Source of the DNA: Acidobacteriota bacterium
GTDB lineage: Bacteria; Actinomycetota; Acidimicrobiia; Spongiisociales; UBA5794
DNA length: 41,409 nucleotides
Assembly (NCBI GenBank): GCA_022562055.1
Contig: JADFQA010000028.1
Span: 1 to 41,409, forward strand
Reading direction: 5' to 3'
Position 1 is the stretch's first letter, and every line of letters starts with the position of its first letter. The notes beneath the pieces were generated by a model. It saw only the letters and a program-made list of their open reading frames with translations, was not told the DNA's origin and did no database searches. Below, one piece after another: positions 32,051 to 40,821 of the stretch. The position numbers were made by a program, and so were the translations under genes.

Positions 32051-32344
32051 ATGTCGAAAATTCTTAAGAAAGTCATCAAAACCGGTTCGGGGCATCTTGC
32101 GCCGACTGAAAGCATCGAGGCCGTTCTGGGCGTTGCCACATCCGGACAGATTGTGGCCCACAGCGTGGGCGGGATTGCGGGAATGGTCGTGAACAAGAAA
32201 TTGCAGGCCAAACGCGCCGCCGCCGATGGGGATGGGACTCAACGACTTTACGGAGGTTCTCCAGCGCTACGGTGTCGCCGCAGAAATGGCGTGACGCCAA
32301 CTCCCCGGAGGAACCAGTCGCCCGGGCGCTTGCAAACCAGGTAG
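32051..32344 (+). pseudogene. Short unassigned frame in a decayed region
   Basis: A frame begins MSKILKKVIKTGSG and holds a glycine-rich GVATSGQIVAHSVGGIAGMV stretch, typical of a small membrane-linked protein. After about residue 65 it loses any coding-like pattern (RLYGGSPALRCRRR). It may be a small gene that has lost its 3' part by frameshift or mutation. A second frame overlaps the end (MGLNDFTEVLQRYG, stop). I recognise no family. Confidence 0.35.
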
Positions 32345-32366
32345 CCTCGCTCGGGCGTCGAATCTT

Positions 32367-32684
32367 GCAATCGTCTGCGGAACCGCAGCTGCGGTTATCC
32401 ATGGGCTGTTTTTCACCGCTGAGTCGCTTATGTGGGGTAATCCCCGCGTCATGAAGGTGTTCGGTGTACCCAGGGATGATGCTGAAGTGCTGAGACTACC
32501 GATGCTCAACTAGGGTTTCTACAACGTGTCCCTCGCCGGGGGAATGGTGTATGGACACGTCGTCGATGACACCGCGCTCGTTGGCACGATCAGCGCCATA
32601 ATGGTCGGAGAGGGCATCGTGCTGTTTGCAAGCAAACGATCTGCATTGGTGGGCACATTGATCCATGCCCCCCGCCGGCGATAG
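32367..32684 (+). pseudogene. DUF1304 family pseudogene with in-frame stop
   Basis: The plus-strand frame from 32367 reads VIHGLFFTAESLMWGNPR, then KVFGVPRDDAEVLRLPMLN, a stop, and GFYNVSLAGGMVYGH, then IMVGEGIVLF, and ends at TAG 32684. The DUF1304 family has NQGFYN at that place as I remember it, so the TAG at 32511-32513 replaces a Gln codon (CAG to TAG). No start codon is in frame at the expected N-terminus. Two defects make it a pseudogene. The family is a small four-helix membrane protein of unknown function. Confidence 0.7.
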
Positions 32685-32709
32685 CTCTATTTACGCTGGC
32701 CTAGTGGCC

Positions 32710-33552
32710 TCATGCAATGACTGACGCCATCGCACCAGACGCAATGATCGCGCGGCTCCAGGGGCGAACAGTCGCCCGCAACCAATCGGCCTCGTCTTGC
32801 CCTATGGCAAGCCAGGGTGCCATTGCTGCCTCGTCTGTCGCCACTTCGATGGACTCCCGCTCACTGGCACCGTGTTCCGTAAGCCTTCCGTCAGCGTCGA
32901 CATAACCCAGGCCGATGAGTACACGGTCAGCCTCCTTCCAGGCCTCGACGCTAAATCCTCGGGTCTTCTTGTAGAAGTCTTCTTTTGGTCCGGCGGGGCT
33001 TGCGGTGTACCAGGCATGGGCGACAACCGGATCGATCCGCCGCTGCGTCAACACCGCGTTGTGGCCGTCGCCGCGGAACTCGCGAAACAACGTGAGCGCG
33101 TGCCATAACACCAGGTGCGGTTCAGCGGGGGGAACCACCGCAGCGGTCGCGGCGAACAAGACACGGCCTTCGTTAGGGCACGCGGCGGCAGCGAGAGACG
33201 CTAACTCAGCGGCCTTGCGCATCTCTTGAGAATCGACTTCAGATCCGAGTATCCTTCGAAGGGCCCGGTCAACTGCGCGGAATCGAGCCGCTATTAGGGC
33301 CTCGGGGGTTGTGGACTCCCAGCATGCCGGGATGTATCGGCGTACCGCTGATTCGGCAAAACCGAAAAACGAAGCATGCACGACCTCAGGTCCGACTCGA
33401 CCCATTGGCGCCGACCGCGATGCGAGGTAGTGGGCTCCACGACGCTCAAGACCGGCTTGAACGTATTCTTCCGTGGCTTCGGGGACGAAATACACCATTG
33501 AGTGGAACGACTCCAACGTGCCCCACATTTTCCTAGCAATGATCGTGTCCAC
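32710..33552 (-). CDS. SCO6745-like family protein
   Basis: The 280-aa soluble protein matches the SCO6745 family: start VDTIIARKMWGTLESFHSMV, YFVPEATEEY, and LASRSAPMGRVGPEVVHASF with the FFGF segment. A C-terminal winged-helix-like part (VLIGLGYVDADGRLTEHGAS) is common in the family. Function is unknown. GTG at 33552 with a GTGAGGA ribosome site about 6 nt upstream gives the family start. An open frame runs another 78 codons upstream, but that stretch is low-complexity and overlaps the divergent gene's 5' region. Confidence 0.8.
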   Translation of the reverse strand: MDTIIARKMWGTLESFHSMVYFVPEATEEYVQAGLERRGAHYLASRSAPMGRVGPEVVHASFFGFAESAVRRYIPACWESTTPEALIAARFRAVDRALRRILGSEVDSQEMRKAAELASLAAAACPNEGRVLFAATAAVVPPAEPHLVLWHALTLFREFRGDGHNAVLTQRRIDPVVAHAWYTASPAGPKEDFYKKTRGFSVEAWKEADRVLIGLGYVDADGRLTEHGASERESIEVATDEAAMAPWLAIGQDEADWLRATVRPWSRAIIASGAMASVIA

Positions 33553-33645
33553 TTCGTATTCCTCACGTCCACTGGGCATCGTCTGTCCAATACCGAGACT
33601 AGCGCTCAAGCCCTGTTCGCTGATGCCGATGGTGAGGAGGCGCTG

Positions 33646-34128
33646 GTGACACTCGACCGCGCTCTCATGCGGAAAACCTTGCTTATGGGACTCGCTATCA
33701 CACTGGTCTTCGCCACCGGCGGTTTGGCGTCGGCTAGCCCAGTGCCGCCCGATGGCACATTTGTAGACGATGACGGTTCGGTGCACGAGGCATCGATCGA
33801 GGCGATCGCCCAGGCGGCGATCACGTCGGGGTGCGCCCCGTTACAGTTTTGCCCAAATGACCCTGTCACACGTGGGCAGAGGGCCGGCACACCCGGAAGC
33901 GGCAACGGGGGATCCATAACCCTCGACGGCGTCGCAATCTACGACAGCAATGCTCGTGAGGGTGGCGGCGGAATATTCTTCGTATCTAACAACCGCACCG
34001 GTACGCTGACGATTCGCAACTCGGTCTTGAGGCGCAACGTCAGCGAGCGGTTCGAGACCGCAGGACTTCCGGGAATCTTTGTGTTGTCGGCGGGCACACC
34101 CGCGATTGAGAACTCGATCATCGAATAG
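33646..34128 (+). pseudogene. SLH-domain / beta-helix chimera
   Basis: The 160-aa frame starts at GTG 33646 after a strong GAGGAGG site. It has a signal peptide (about 1-30) and one S-layer homology-like repeat (GTFVDDDGSVHEASIEAI, then CPNDPVTRGQ, about 37-78). At residue 78 (nt 33880) it jumps into glycine-rich sequence of a parallel beta-helix kind (GSITLDGVAIYDSNAREGGG, then TLTIRNSVLRRN) and stops after ENSIIE, where such a helix would go on. SLH domains normally continue MAAFL-type after RGQ. I read it as a deletion joining two surface-protein genes. Confidence 0.55.
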
Positions 34129-34143
34129 ATGGCGGGTGCCATC
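34128..34143. terminator. Hairpin between convergent genes
   Basis: GATGGC-GGGT-GCCATC is a 6-bp stem with a tetraloop, beginning at the last base of the chimera stop codon and ending 6 bp before the aldehyde dehydrogenase stop. No T-run follows. It may serve both genes. Confidence 0.4.
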
Positions 34144-34148
34144 GGTCT

Positions 34149-35513
34149 TCAACTGACAACGACGGTCTTGATGTTGAGGAATTCGTGCATACCGATGGTC
34201 GCCAATTCGCGGCCGTAGCCGGATGCTTTGATACCGCCAAAAGGTAGTCTCGGGTCTGAGGCGACGATCGCATTCACGAAACACGCTCCAGCCTGGAGCC
34301 GATCGCGTGCCATCCGCTCACCCCGGGCGATGTCCTTTGTGAACACCGCGGCACCCAAACCGAACTCGCTGTCATTCGCCAGGGTTACGGCGTCTTCTTC
34401 ATCCCTAAATGATGTGATGCTGGCGACCGGCCCGAAGGTTTCTTCGGAGAACACGGCCATCCCGGACACAACGTCGGCCAGTATCGTCGGAGGGTAGAAC
34501 GCACCAGGCCCATCGGGAATCGCTCCTCCTAGTACTAGTCGGGCCCCCGCATCGACCGAACGAACCACCTGTCCATGGAGTTCATCGCGCAAGTCGCGCC
34601 TCGCCAAAGGACCCAATGTTGTCGTTGCGAGCATCGGATCTCCCATTACAGCGCCACCCATTGCAGTAGTGAGTTTTGCGGTGAACTCCTCAAGAATGGA
34701 CATGTGGACGATGAATCGCTTGGCAGCAATGCACGACTGGCCACCGTTGAGCATACGACCTGCTGCACAGACGTCGACGGCGAGGTCCACGTCGGCGTCA
34801 TGGAGCACGAGGTACGGGTCGGAACCGCCGAGTTCGAGAATCGTCTTCTTGAGCAGTCCTCCAGCTTTCGAAGCAATCGCCCTGCCCGCCGCATCTGACC
34901 CGGTGAGGGTTGCGGCCACGATCTTTGGATGGTCGAGAACCTCGGTGACTCTGTCGGCAGGGAGCACGACCGTTCTAAAGAGTCCGTCGGGGAAACCCGC
35001 TTGGACGACCATTTCATCGATCTTCAGCGCTGCACCCGTGACGTTCGACGCGTGTTTCAATATCCCGCCGTTCCCCGCCATCAAAGCCGGTGCGAGGAAG
35101 CGAAACACCTGCCAGAACGGAAAGTTCCAAGGCATCACGGCCAGGATCACGCCGAGCGGACGGTAGGCAACGTAGCTCTTTGACCGCCCAGTCTCGACGG
35201 GCAGATCGTCCAGCATCTGCCGCGCGCCGTCGGCGTAATAGCGACACACCCATGCACATTTGTCCGCCTCCGCGAGGCCCTGTGTGACAGGTTTCCCCAT
35301 TTCGAGCGCCATGAGTTCCGCGAGCTCCTGGCGCTGCGCGGTGAGAACTTCAGCAAGGTTACGCATGTGCACCGCCCTTGTGGCCAAGACAACGTGCGCC
35401 CATTCCTCCTGGATGGCCGCCGACGTGTCGATCGCGCGTCGTACAGATTCGGGCGAATGCGGCGTGTACAAGGCGATCGTTTCGCCTGTCGTGGGATTAA
35501 CCGATTGTGCCAT
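34149..35513 (-). CDS. NAD(P)-dependent aldehyde dehydrogenase, succinate-semialdehyde-type
   Basis: The 454-aa enzyme has all aldehyde dehydrogenase residues: N130 (MPWNFPFWQ), E227 (LELGGSDP) and nucleophile C261 (NGGQSCIAAK). The sequence resembles the Sad/GabD short-branch type: VNPTTGETI at the start, the PLGVILAVMPWNFPFWQVFR block, and the PFGGIKASGYGRELA end. It would oxidise a semialdehyde to an acid with NAD(P). The ATG at 35513 has AAGGTGAG about 8 nt upstream; a GTG 9 codons earlier is less likely. The EamA transporter gene ends 28 bp upstream on the same strand. Confidence 0.9.
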   Translation of the reverse strand: MAQSVNPTTGETIALYTPHSPESVRRAIDTSAAIQEEWAHVVLATRAVHMRNLAEVLTAQRQELAELMALEMGKPVTQGLAEADKCAWVCRYYADGARQMLDDLPVETGRSKSYVAYRPLGVILAVMPWNFPFWQVFRFLAPALMAGNGGILKHASNVTGAALKIDEMVVQAGFPDGLFRTVVLPADRVTEVLDHPKIVAATLTGSDAAGRAIASKAGGLLKKTILELGGSDPYLVLHDADVDLAVDVCAAGRMLNGGQSCIAAKRFIVHMSILEEFTAKLTTAMGGAVMGDPMLATTTLGPLARRDLRDELHGQVVRSVDAGARLVLGGAIPDGPGAFYPPTILADVVSGMAVFSEETFGPVASITSFRDEEDAVTLANDSEFGLGAAVFTKDIARGERMARDRLQAGACFVNAIVASDPRLPFGGIKASGYGRELATIGMHEFLNIKTVVVS

Positions 35514-35541
35514 CTGCGTACTCACCTTCGTCGCGGCCACC

Positions 35542-36381
35542 CTAAGTCGCCGAGATCATCGGGATTCCAGCAAGAATAAGGGCTACGCCGCCCCACTGGA
35601 CCGGCCGCAGCCGCTCACGCAATATGAGCCATGCCAGGACCACGGTGCTCACAGGGTACAGGCCGCCGAGAACGACAGCTTGGACAACCGGCCCCCTTTG
35701 GAGCGCCACGATGATCAACACCGCAGCCGCGGACCCGATCAACCCGCCCGCCATGTTGAGTCTGAGATCGCGGCGGCTTACCAAAAATCCACCTGTCTTT
35801 ACCCACACGAGCACTGTCACAACGGGCAAGGCGGCTGCCCGTGCGGCGACGAGCGGCCACAAACCTGCGCCCGATGAAGTTTGTGCCAAGCCCAAAAAGA
35901 AAGCAGCAAACGCAACCCCTGCAAGAACCGCAAGTCCAATTGCCTTTCGGGACACACCGGCCGAAGACCCCTGTGTGTCACCCTGGGTGACCAAAACGAT
36001 GCCACCCAGCGCCGCAACAGAACCGACGACGAACAGCGGACCTGCCGAGTCGCCTTGTGCAAGACCGCCCGCCACTGACAGAACAGCACCGACGACCGCA
36101 GCGATCGGGGCGACCGCACTGATCGGCCCATGCGTAAACGCTGCGTAAAGCGCGATGAGGCCCACGATGACTCCAAGGCCGGCAACGGCGCCTGCGACAA
36201 GGTCCGTGGTGGTTACCTCGGGTGCTGGGACGACGACGGCCACGAGCGCAAATGCCAAGAAACTTGCGATCTGTTCACCAAATGCCACACGGAAGACTGA
36301 TGACCTTCTTGCCAGCCACCCGCCAATAAAATCAGAGGTGCCAAAGAGCAACGCTCCGAAAATGGCAAGAGTGGCAGTCAC
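35542..36381 (-). CDS. EamA/DMT family transporter
   Basis: The 279-aa membrane protein has ten hydrophobic segments in two five-helix repeats, as in the drug/metabolite transporter superfamily. GALLFGTSDFIGGWLARR opens it, and IALYAAFTHGPISAVAPIAA and VVLGGLYPVSTVVLAWLILR are the two EamA core motifs. GTG at 36381 has AAGGAG 5 nt upstream and starts just before the first helix. Longer frames upstream are unsupported. Solute unknown. It likely forms a pair with the aldehyde dehydrogenase. Confidence 0.87.
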   Translation of the reverse strand: MTATLAIFGALLFGTSDFIGGWLARRSSVFRVAFGEQIASFLAFALVAVVVPAPEVTTTDLVAGAVAGLGVIVGLIALYAAFTHGPISAVAPIAAVVGAVLSVAGGLAQGDSAGPLFVVGSVAALGGIVLVTQGDTQGSSAGVSRKAIGLAVLAGVAFAAFFLGLAQTSSGAGLWPLVAARAAALPVVTVLVWVKTGGFLVSRRDLRLNMAGGLIGSAAAVLIIVALQRGPVVQAVVLGGLYPVSTVVLAWLILRERLRPVQWGGVALILAGIPMISAT

Positions 36382-36510
36382 ACGGCTCCTTGAAAGGGCG
36401 ATCCTACCAACGCCAGCGCATCCCGGATGTCTAATGGTTGCAGGATACGGCGATAGAACTATTCGTTCGCTTGACTGCGTCATAGAGGGACAACCATTGA
36501 GGAGGCCAAG

Positions 36511-37851
36511 ATGCGTTCTACAACAAGGGTCTTTGCAGCACTCATACTGCTCGTCCTGATCGGCGCTGCGTGTAGTAGCTCGTCCGACAGCGGTGCGTTC
36601 GATCATTCATCGCCCGATGTGACGTCGGCCGGTGCCCAAGCGTTCCAAGGAGAAGTCGAACTCCAGGTCGGCGCGACCGCCACAACACAGGGCTCGGCCG
36701 CCGAGGCCGTGGCAGTGGACGCCCCGCTAGTCGCCCGCAAGGTCGGCGATGGGGGAGTGGTGGCTGCAAAGGTTGCGAACATTGGCCGCAACATCATTTT
36801 CACCGCTGACATGACAGTTGCAGTTAGCGACGTGGCGGCGACAAGCCGCCAAGCTATCTCCGTGATCAACGGGCATGGCGGATTCCTATTTGGCCAAAGG
36901 ACGATCGGCGGCTCTGAACCGAGCAGCGTCTTGACGTTCAAGGTACCGCCGGAGAACTTTCTCCGAGCGCTCGACGACCTCGGCACTATCGGTGAGGTGC
37001 GTGACCAGCGAATTACGGCCGACGACGTCACAGAACGGATCGTTGACCTTGAAAGCCGCATTGTCACAGCAGAGGCCAGCGTTGCTCGGTTGCGCGCCTT
37101 TCTTGAACAGGCAACTGACGTGAAGACGGTCACAGAGCTTGAGACCCAGCTCCTGCAACGAGAAACTGATCTTGAGACCCAGCGGGGCCAACTGCGCACC
37201 ACCCAGAGACTGGTCGATCTGGCGACGATTGTCATCAATCTCACCGAAGCCGCCAGCCGCACGGCGATCTCCGTTGCTGTCTCTGCGTATCCGGGTACTG
37301 ACGGGGGAGCGTCCTGTCCTGGAGCGGGCACGGCGGTCGTCGACGAAGGCGAGCAGGCGACTGTGTGCTGGGAAGTGACCAACACCGGTGATACCCCACT
37401 TACAGAGTTTGCGATAACAGACAACGTCCTAGCGATCGAGCTCAAGGACCTCGTGGTCGTCTTTGGTGACCCGACCGGCGTGCTCGAAACGGGGCAGTCC
37501 TTCGTCGTCGCACACGAGATTCCATTGGAGCGCAACCTCAGAACACAGACTCGGATCACCGCCAAGCCGGCGGATGAGAACGGTGTGCCTATGGCCGGAC
37601 GCGCTATCAGCGACACCCAGGGGATTGCTCTGCGTGCCATGGATTCAGGTGATGGACCCGGGTTCAGGGACAGCTTCGGCGCCAGCGTCGAGGCGCTGCA
37701 GGGTCTGACTGGATTCATCGCCCTGGTGGCCGGCGCCGCCGTGCCGTTCTTGTGGGTTCCGATTGTGGTGTGGGTGTTGAGGCGTAGGTTCTTGCGCACA
37801 CCAGATGAACATGCAACGACAAGCGCTCTTGCAACGGGCGAGTCGCAGTAA
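36511..37851 (+). CDS. DUF4349 lipoprotein with extra DUF11-like domain
   Basis: The 446-aa envelope protein starts with a signal and lipobox-like LIGAAC (C21). Residues about 93-245 are DUF4349: NIIFTADMTVAVSDVAATSR, then LTFKVPPENFLRALDDLG, DDVTERIVDLESRI and a coiled coil. Residues about 265-375 look like the DUF11-type extracellular repeat (CWEVTNTGDTPLTEF, then ITAKPADENGVPMAG), not usual in DUF4349 proteins. One TM helix lies at 402-425 with a short tail. The ATG has AGGAGG at 8-13 nt upstream. DUF4349 proteins are membrane-linked; function unknown. Confidence 0.82.
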   Translation: MRSTTRVFAALILLVLIGAACSSSSDSGAFDHSSPDVTSAGAQAFQGEVELQVGATATTQGSAAEAVAVDAPLVARKVGDGGVVAAKVANIGRNIIFTADMTVAVSDVAATSRQAISVINGHGGFLFGQRTIGGSEPSSVLTFKVPPENFLRALDDLGTIGEVRDQRITADDVTERIVDLESRIVTAEASVARLRAFLEQATDVKTVTELETQLLQRETDLETQRGQLRTTQRLVDLATIVINLTEAASRTAISVAVSAYPGTDGGASCPGAGTAVVDEGEQATVCWEVTNTGDTPLTEFAITDNVLAIELKDLVVVFGDPTGVLETGQSFVVAHEIPLERNLRTQTRITAKPADENGVPMAGRAISDTQGIALRAMDSGDGPGFRDSFGASVEALQGLTGFIALVAGAAVPFLWVPIVVWVLRRRFLRTPDEHATTSALATGESQ

Positions 37852-37860
37852 TCTGGCGAT

Positions 37861-38280
37861 GTGGAACAAGTTCCACGTTACTCAATTGGCGATTTTCTTG
37901 CCGATGCCCGCGCCAAGATCGAACGTTTGAGTCCAGCGGACGCCTTCGTCGCCCAACGTCGCGGCGCAACCATTGTCGACATCCGCACCGCCGCCGACCG
38001 CACCGCCGAGGGAGCCATCCCGCATGCGGTTGTCATCGCCCTGTCGGTGTTGCCGTGGCGCATGGACCCAGACGCCGAAGCGACCGACAGACGCGTGAAC
38101 GATCTAAGCCACCACATGATTCTCGTGTGCAACGACGGGTATTCCTCAAGCTGGGCAGCCGCGGTGCTATCCGACATCGGCTTCACCGCAATCAGCGACA
38201 TCAGCGGCGGCTTCCGAGCCTGGAGAGCAGCCGAGCTTCCCACAGTGGGAAGTAGTGGGGTTCCACCAAAGCCCGTCTAG
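37861..38280 (+). CDS. Rhodanese-like domain protein
   Basis: The 139-aa single-domain sulfurtransferase-like protein has the rhodanese pattern. IVDIRTAADRTAEGAIPHAV is the start of the fold, and the active-site loop is CNDGYSS with C90. The cysteine loop and DISGGFRAWRAA end are typical. It may move sulfur or take part in redox chemistry. GTG start at 37861 is 9 nt after the DUF4349 stop, so co-transcription is likely. Confidence 0.88.
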   Translation: MEQVPRYSIGDFLADARAKIERLSPADAFVAQRRGATIVDIRTAADRTAEGAIPHAVVIALSVLPWRMDPDAEATDRRVNDLSHHMILVCNDGYSSSWAAAVLSDIGFTAISDISGGFRAWRAAELPTVGSSGVPPKPV

Positions 38281-38742
38281 CTTTACATAACGTGGATTAT
38301 AGGCGCTTCGTTCTATGTTGCGGCATGGCCGCTACCTTTGAACGGTGTCTTCCGGGCCGCGGCCCGGGCATGGTGGCATCCTCCTCAAACTGGGTCAATG
38401 TTATCAACGTGTCTCGTGAGGGGTCGGCGCCCTCTATCCGCTACCAGAATCAACGCGCACCAGTTCGATGCCCAATTTCACCAAAGGTTTCATCCGGACA
38501 GGCGTTTCGCATCCTGACGTGTTGGTAGCTTCCACAACCAGCGTGTTTGGCGTTTTTGGGGAGTTCTTCTTCGTACTGGAACCTCGGGCGTGAACCGTCA
38601 CTGTGACGTAAAGGGGCGTTCCTGCTGGTCTTTCACCCAGATGTGATAGGCGAAAGCTGCCGGCAGATTTGTACCTGCGCCAGGCGGTGGTGGCCAACTG
38701 GATCGGAACAATGTGACTACATGAGGAAATAGTGCGTAACAC
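38281..38742. other. Gap with palindromes and no supported gene
   Basis: A GC-rich palindrome CCGGGCCGCGGCCCGG (38352-38367) and a second dyad CGTCAC-T-GTGACG (38596-38608) lie here. The GTCAC-N-GTGAC dyad also occurs at 3674-3684. Minus-strand frames of up to 144 codons overlap the next gene and lack any recognised domain. I see no protein-coding signal, though a decayed gene is possible. Confidence 0.5.
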
Positions 38743-38772
38743 TTGTCCCATGAACGCGTCTTGTATATCGAC

Positions 38773-39630
38773 ATGGGAAAACGCGTGGGTGTTGAGGAAC
38801 TTCATAGGTACGCACATGCGCTGATGGACCGCGCAGGTACTCAGCATGATTTCCCTGAAAGGTTTCACCGGGAGCCGCAGACGCTTACGCGATTCCTACG
38901 TACCCCACGTGTCGCTGTCGCCTCCGTTGGCCTAGTTGTCTTCGGAAACTTAGGCATGGCAGCCGCAAGCGATGGAGCGGCTCCCGGTGATATTCTCTAT
39001 TCGATCGACCGAGTGTACGAACGGTTGGCAAGCTTTGTCGGGTTCGACCTCGGCGGTCCTAGCGAACGTCTCGATGAGGCCCGTGTCATGCTGGTCCGGG
39101 GCGAATCGGATGCGGCTTTGATGCTCGTGTCCGAGGCAGTCATAGATACCGATCAGATGCTCGCTGGCGACATTGAGGACCTGGCTGCGGCGATTCATGG
39201 TCCCGCTTCGCCGTCGAGTGACCCCGCCGACTTAGAACCTTCGGTCACCGCTCTGGTAGCCGCAGCGGAGAGCTTCGTCAACGCTGCACCTTCGGGTGTT
39301 GGCATTGCAAGAGCAGAACTCATAGGACGCTCCAACGACGTCGCTGTTGCCGGAGGGTCCGAGTGGCGGGTGCCACCAGGCCACAACAGTGGGTTTGTGC
39401 CGCCAGGTCAGAACGATGAGTTCATACCACCAGGCCAACCCGATGGTTCGCTTCCCCCGGGTCAGGACGACGATTTCACTCCCCCGGGTCAGGACGACGA
39501 TTTCACTCCCCCGGGTCAGGACGACGATTTCACTCCCCCGGGTCAGGACGACGATTTCACTCCCCCGGGTCAGGACGGCGGCAGCGAGAATAGTTCCGGT
39601 GGTAACGGAAACGGAAACGAGGACGGGTAG
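38773..39630 (+). CDS. DUF5667-like membrane protein with PPGQ repeats
   Basis: The 285-aa protein has a short N-terminal region, one TM-like segment (about 46-66) and a DUF5667-like stretch (GAAPGDILYSIDRVYERLAS, then ARVMLVRGESDAALML). The tail from about residue 204 repeats PPG-Q-like units, with exact PPGQDDDFT copies (from 39454). A glycine/asparagine end (GGNGNGNEDG) follows. DUF5667 often sits in sigma/anti-sigma pairs, which fits the next gene. ATG 38773 is used; the frame also opens at TTG 38743. No clear ribosome site supports either start. Confidence 0.6.
   Translation: MGKRVGVEELHRYAHALMDRAGTQHDFPERFHREPQTLTRFLRTPRVAVASVGLVVFGNLGMAAASDGAAPGDILYSIDRVYERLASFVGFDLGGPSERLDEARVMLVRGESDAALMLVSEAVIDTDQMLAGDIEDLAAAIHGPASPSSDPADLEPSVTALVAAAESFVNAAPSGVGIARAELIGRSNDVAVAGGSEWRVPPGHNSGFVPPGQNDEFIPPGQPDGSLPPGQDDDFTPPGQDDDFTPPGQDDDFTPPGQDDDFTPPGQDGGSENSSGGNGNGNEDG
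39454..39577 (+). repeat. 27-bp tandem repeat, four exact copies plus partial
   Basis: Exact copies of a 27-bp unit encoding PPGQDDDFT occur at 39454-39480, 39481-39507, 39508-39534 and 39535-39561; a fifth partial copy reaches about 39577. Unit identity suggests recent expansion by slippage or recombination. The preceding PPGQ-like units (from 39379) have diverged. Confidence 0.92.
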
Positions 39631-39740
39631 GGCCATGGACGTTCAACAACGTATAGGCTGGACGACAACGCTAAAGGACGCTGTGTGTTCGGACCGACTA
39701 ATTGCATGTCGCGATCAACCAAAGATCCAAAGCTGGTCGG

Positions 39741-40316
39741 ATGAATCCCGAACCGTGGCCGCCCACTGTTGCTTCAGTCAAGGCCGCGCAGAACGGCGAT
39801 CCAACTGCGCTCGAGGCCGTCTATCGGACAATGCAACCGCGTCTCGCGGCATTTCTCCGGTATCAAGGATTCAGCCAAACCGTACAGGAAGACATTGCGG
39901 CAGACGTCTCCGAGACAGTTCTTACGAAGATCTCGACGCTGAGAAACTCGGGTACGTTCGAAGCGTGGTTCTGGGCGATTACCCGCAACCAAATCCGAGC
40001 TTGGCTCCGAGCCAAACGGCGCGACGCACAAAAGAACGAACCCGCGGAACCCGAACCCGCCACGCTGGACGAAATCGTCATCGCCAAGGAAGAGCACTCG
40101 GACATTCGCCTGGCTCTGTCCCACCTGTCGGACCAGGATCGACACCTGTTATGGATGCGCGAGATCGAGGGCCTCTCGTACAAGAACATCGGTACGATCG
40201 TTGGAGTGGCCCCCGGCACCGTACGAGTACGGTGCCACCGGGCACGCCGGAAGTTGGAGGTAGCGTATGAAGATCTTCGCCAAGAACACCCCTCGGGTGC
40301 CACACCTGACTCGTGA
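39741..40316 (+). CDS. ECF-type sigma-70 family RNA polymerase sigma factor
   Basis: The 191-aa sigma factor has region 2 (about 22-90: AFLRYQGFSQTVQEDIAADV, then TFEAWFWAITRNQIRAWLRA) and region 4 (LSDQDRHLLWMREIEGLSYK, then IGTIVGVAPGTVRVRCHRAR). No region 3 of size is present, which is the ECF plan. It is the likely regulator of a promoter in this locus or elsewhere. ATG at 39741 follows CTGGTCGG; an upstream TTG extends the frame by 13 residues. The TadE gene begins 50 bp before its end. Confidence 0.85.
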   Translation: MNPEPWPPTVASVKAAQNGDPTALEAVYRTMQPRLAAFLRYQGFSQTVQEDIAADVSETVLTKISTLRNSGTFEAWFWAITRNQIRAWLRAKRRDAQKNEPAEPEPATLDEIVIAKEEHSDIRLALSHLSDQDRHLLWMREIEGLSYKNIGTIVGVAPGTVRVRCHRARRKLEVAYEDLRQEHPSGATPDS

Positions 40317-40821
40317 GTCCGGCGAGGAAACTCACCAACCCAGCCGATCTTCTCGTTTCAGGCGTTCGGAGTCAGGCGCGGCCCTCGTTGAATTCGCAAT
40401 GGTCCTCCCGTTGCTCTTGATACTGCTCTTCGGAGTCATCGAGTCTTCGTGGGCGTTCGCTCAAATAAGCGATGTTCGTTTCGGAGCCCGCGAGGGTGCC
40501 AGAGCGGCGGCGGTGAATGTTGGCGATGTTGACATCGTGGGTCAACTCGTCTGTGATCGGATGGACATCATCCTTCCCAACCAGAACGTATCGGTGCAAC
40601 TCACTCCGCTTGCAACGTCGCCGACGGTGAGCGGAGAAGGATCGGTGGGAGCATCGGCTCAAATAACCGTCGCCGCCGACCTTAAAACGCTGACTGGGTT
40701 CTTCGATGCTGTCTTCGGTAACAAATCGCTGACGTCGACCATCGAGTTCCGCGTTGAGCAGCCTGCCGGAGGCTCGGGCGATGTTGCGTGGTGGGCTGGC
40801 GGGACGTTCATGTGCTCTTGA
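40267..40821 (+). CDS. TadE-like pilus/secretion protein
   Basis: The 184-aa protein has an N-terminal basic stretch then a type IV prepilin-like site: G37 and the +5 Glu E42 (SGAALVEFAMVLP), followed by a hydrophobic helix (about 43-65). The ARXGARAAA start of the mature part (RFGAREGARAA) is typical of TadE pseudopilins. It would be cut by a prepilin peptidase and join the Tad apparatus. The ATG at 40267 is 8 nt after a GGAGG in the sigma gene, so the two genes overlap by 50 bp and are likely co-translated. Confidence 0.83.
   Translation: MKIFAKNTPRVPHLTRESGEETHQPSRSSRFRRSESGAALVEFAMVLPLLLILLFGVIESSWAFAQISDVRFGAREGARAAAVNVGDVDIVGQLVCDRMDIILPNQNVSVQLTPLATSPTVSGEGSVGASAQITVAADLKTLTGFFDAVFGNKSLTSTIEFRVEQPAGGSGDVAWWAGGTFMCS

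Noticed and set aside
36603-37799. Minus-strand frame of 398 codons
   Set aside because: Antisense to the DUF4349 gene; composition is that of a reverse-strand shadow.
38434-38868. Minus-strand frame of 144 codons in the gap before the DUF5667-like gene
   Set aside because: It overlaps the 5' end of the plus-strand gene, lacks a ribosome site and shows no family, so it stays as possible remains only.
39347-40270. Long plus-strand frame of 307 codons across the repeat and sigma gene
   Set aside because: It runs in a different frame through the DUF5667-like and sigma genes, with arginine-rich repetitive content from the tandem repeat; no domain and no ribosome site.
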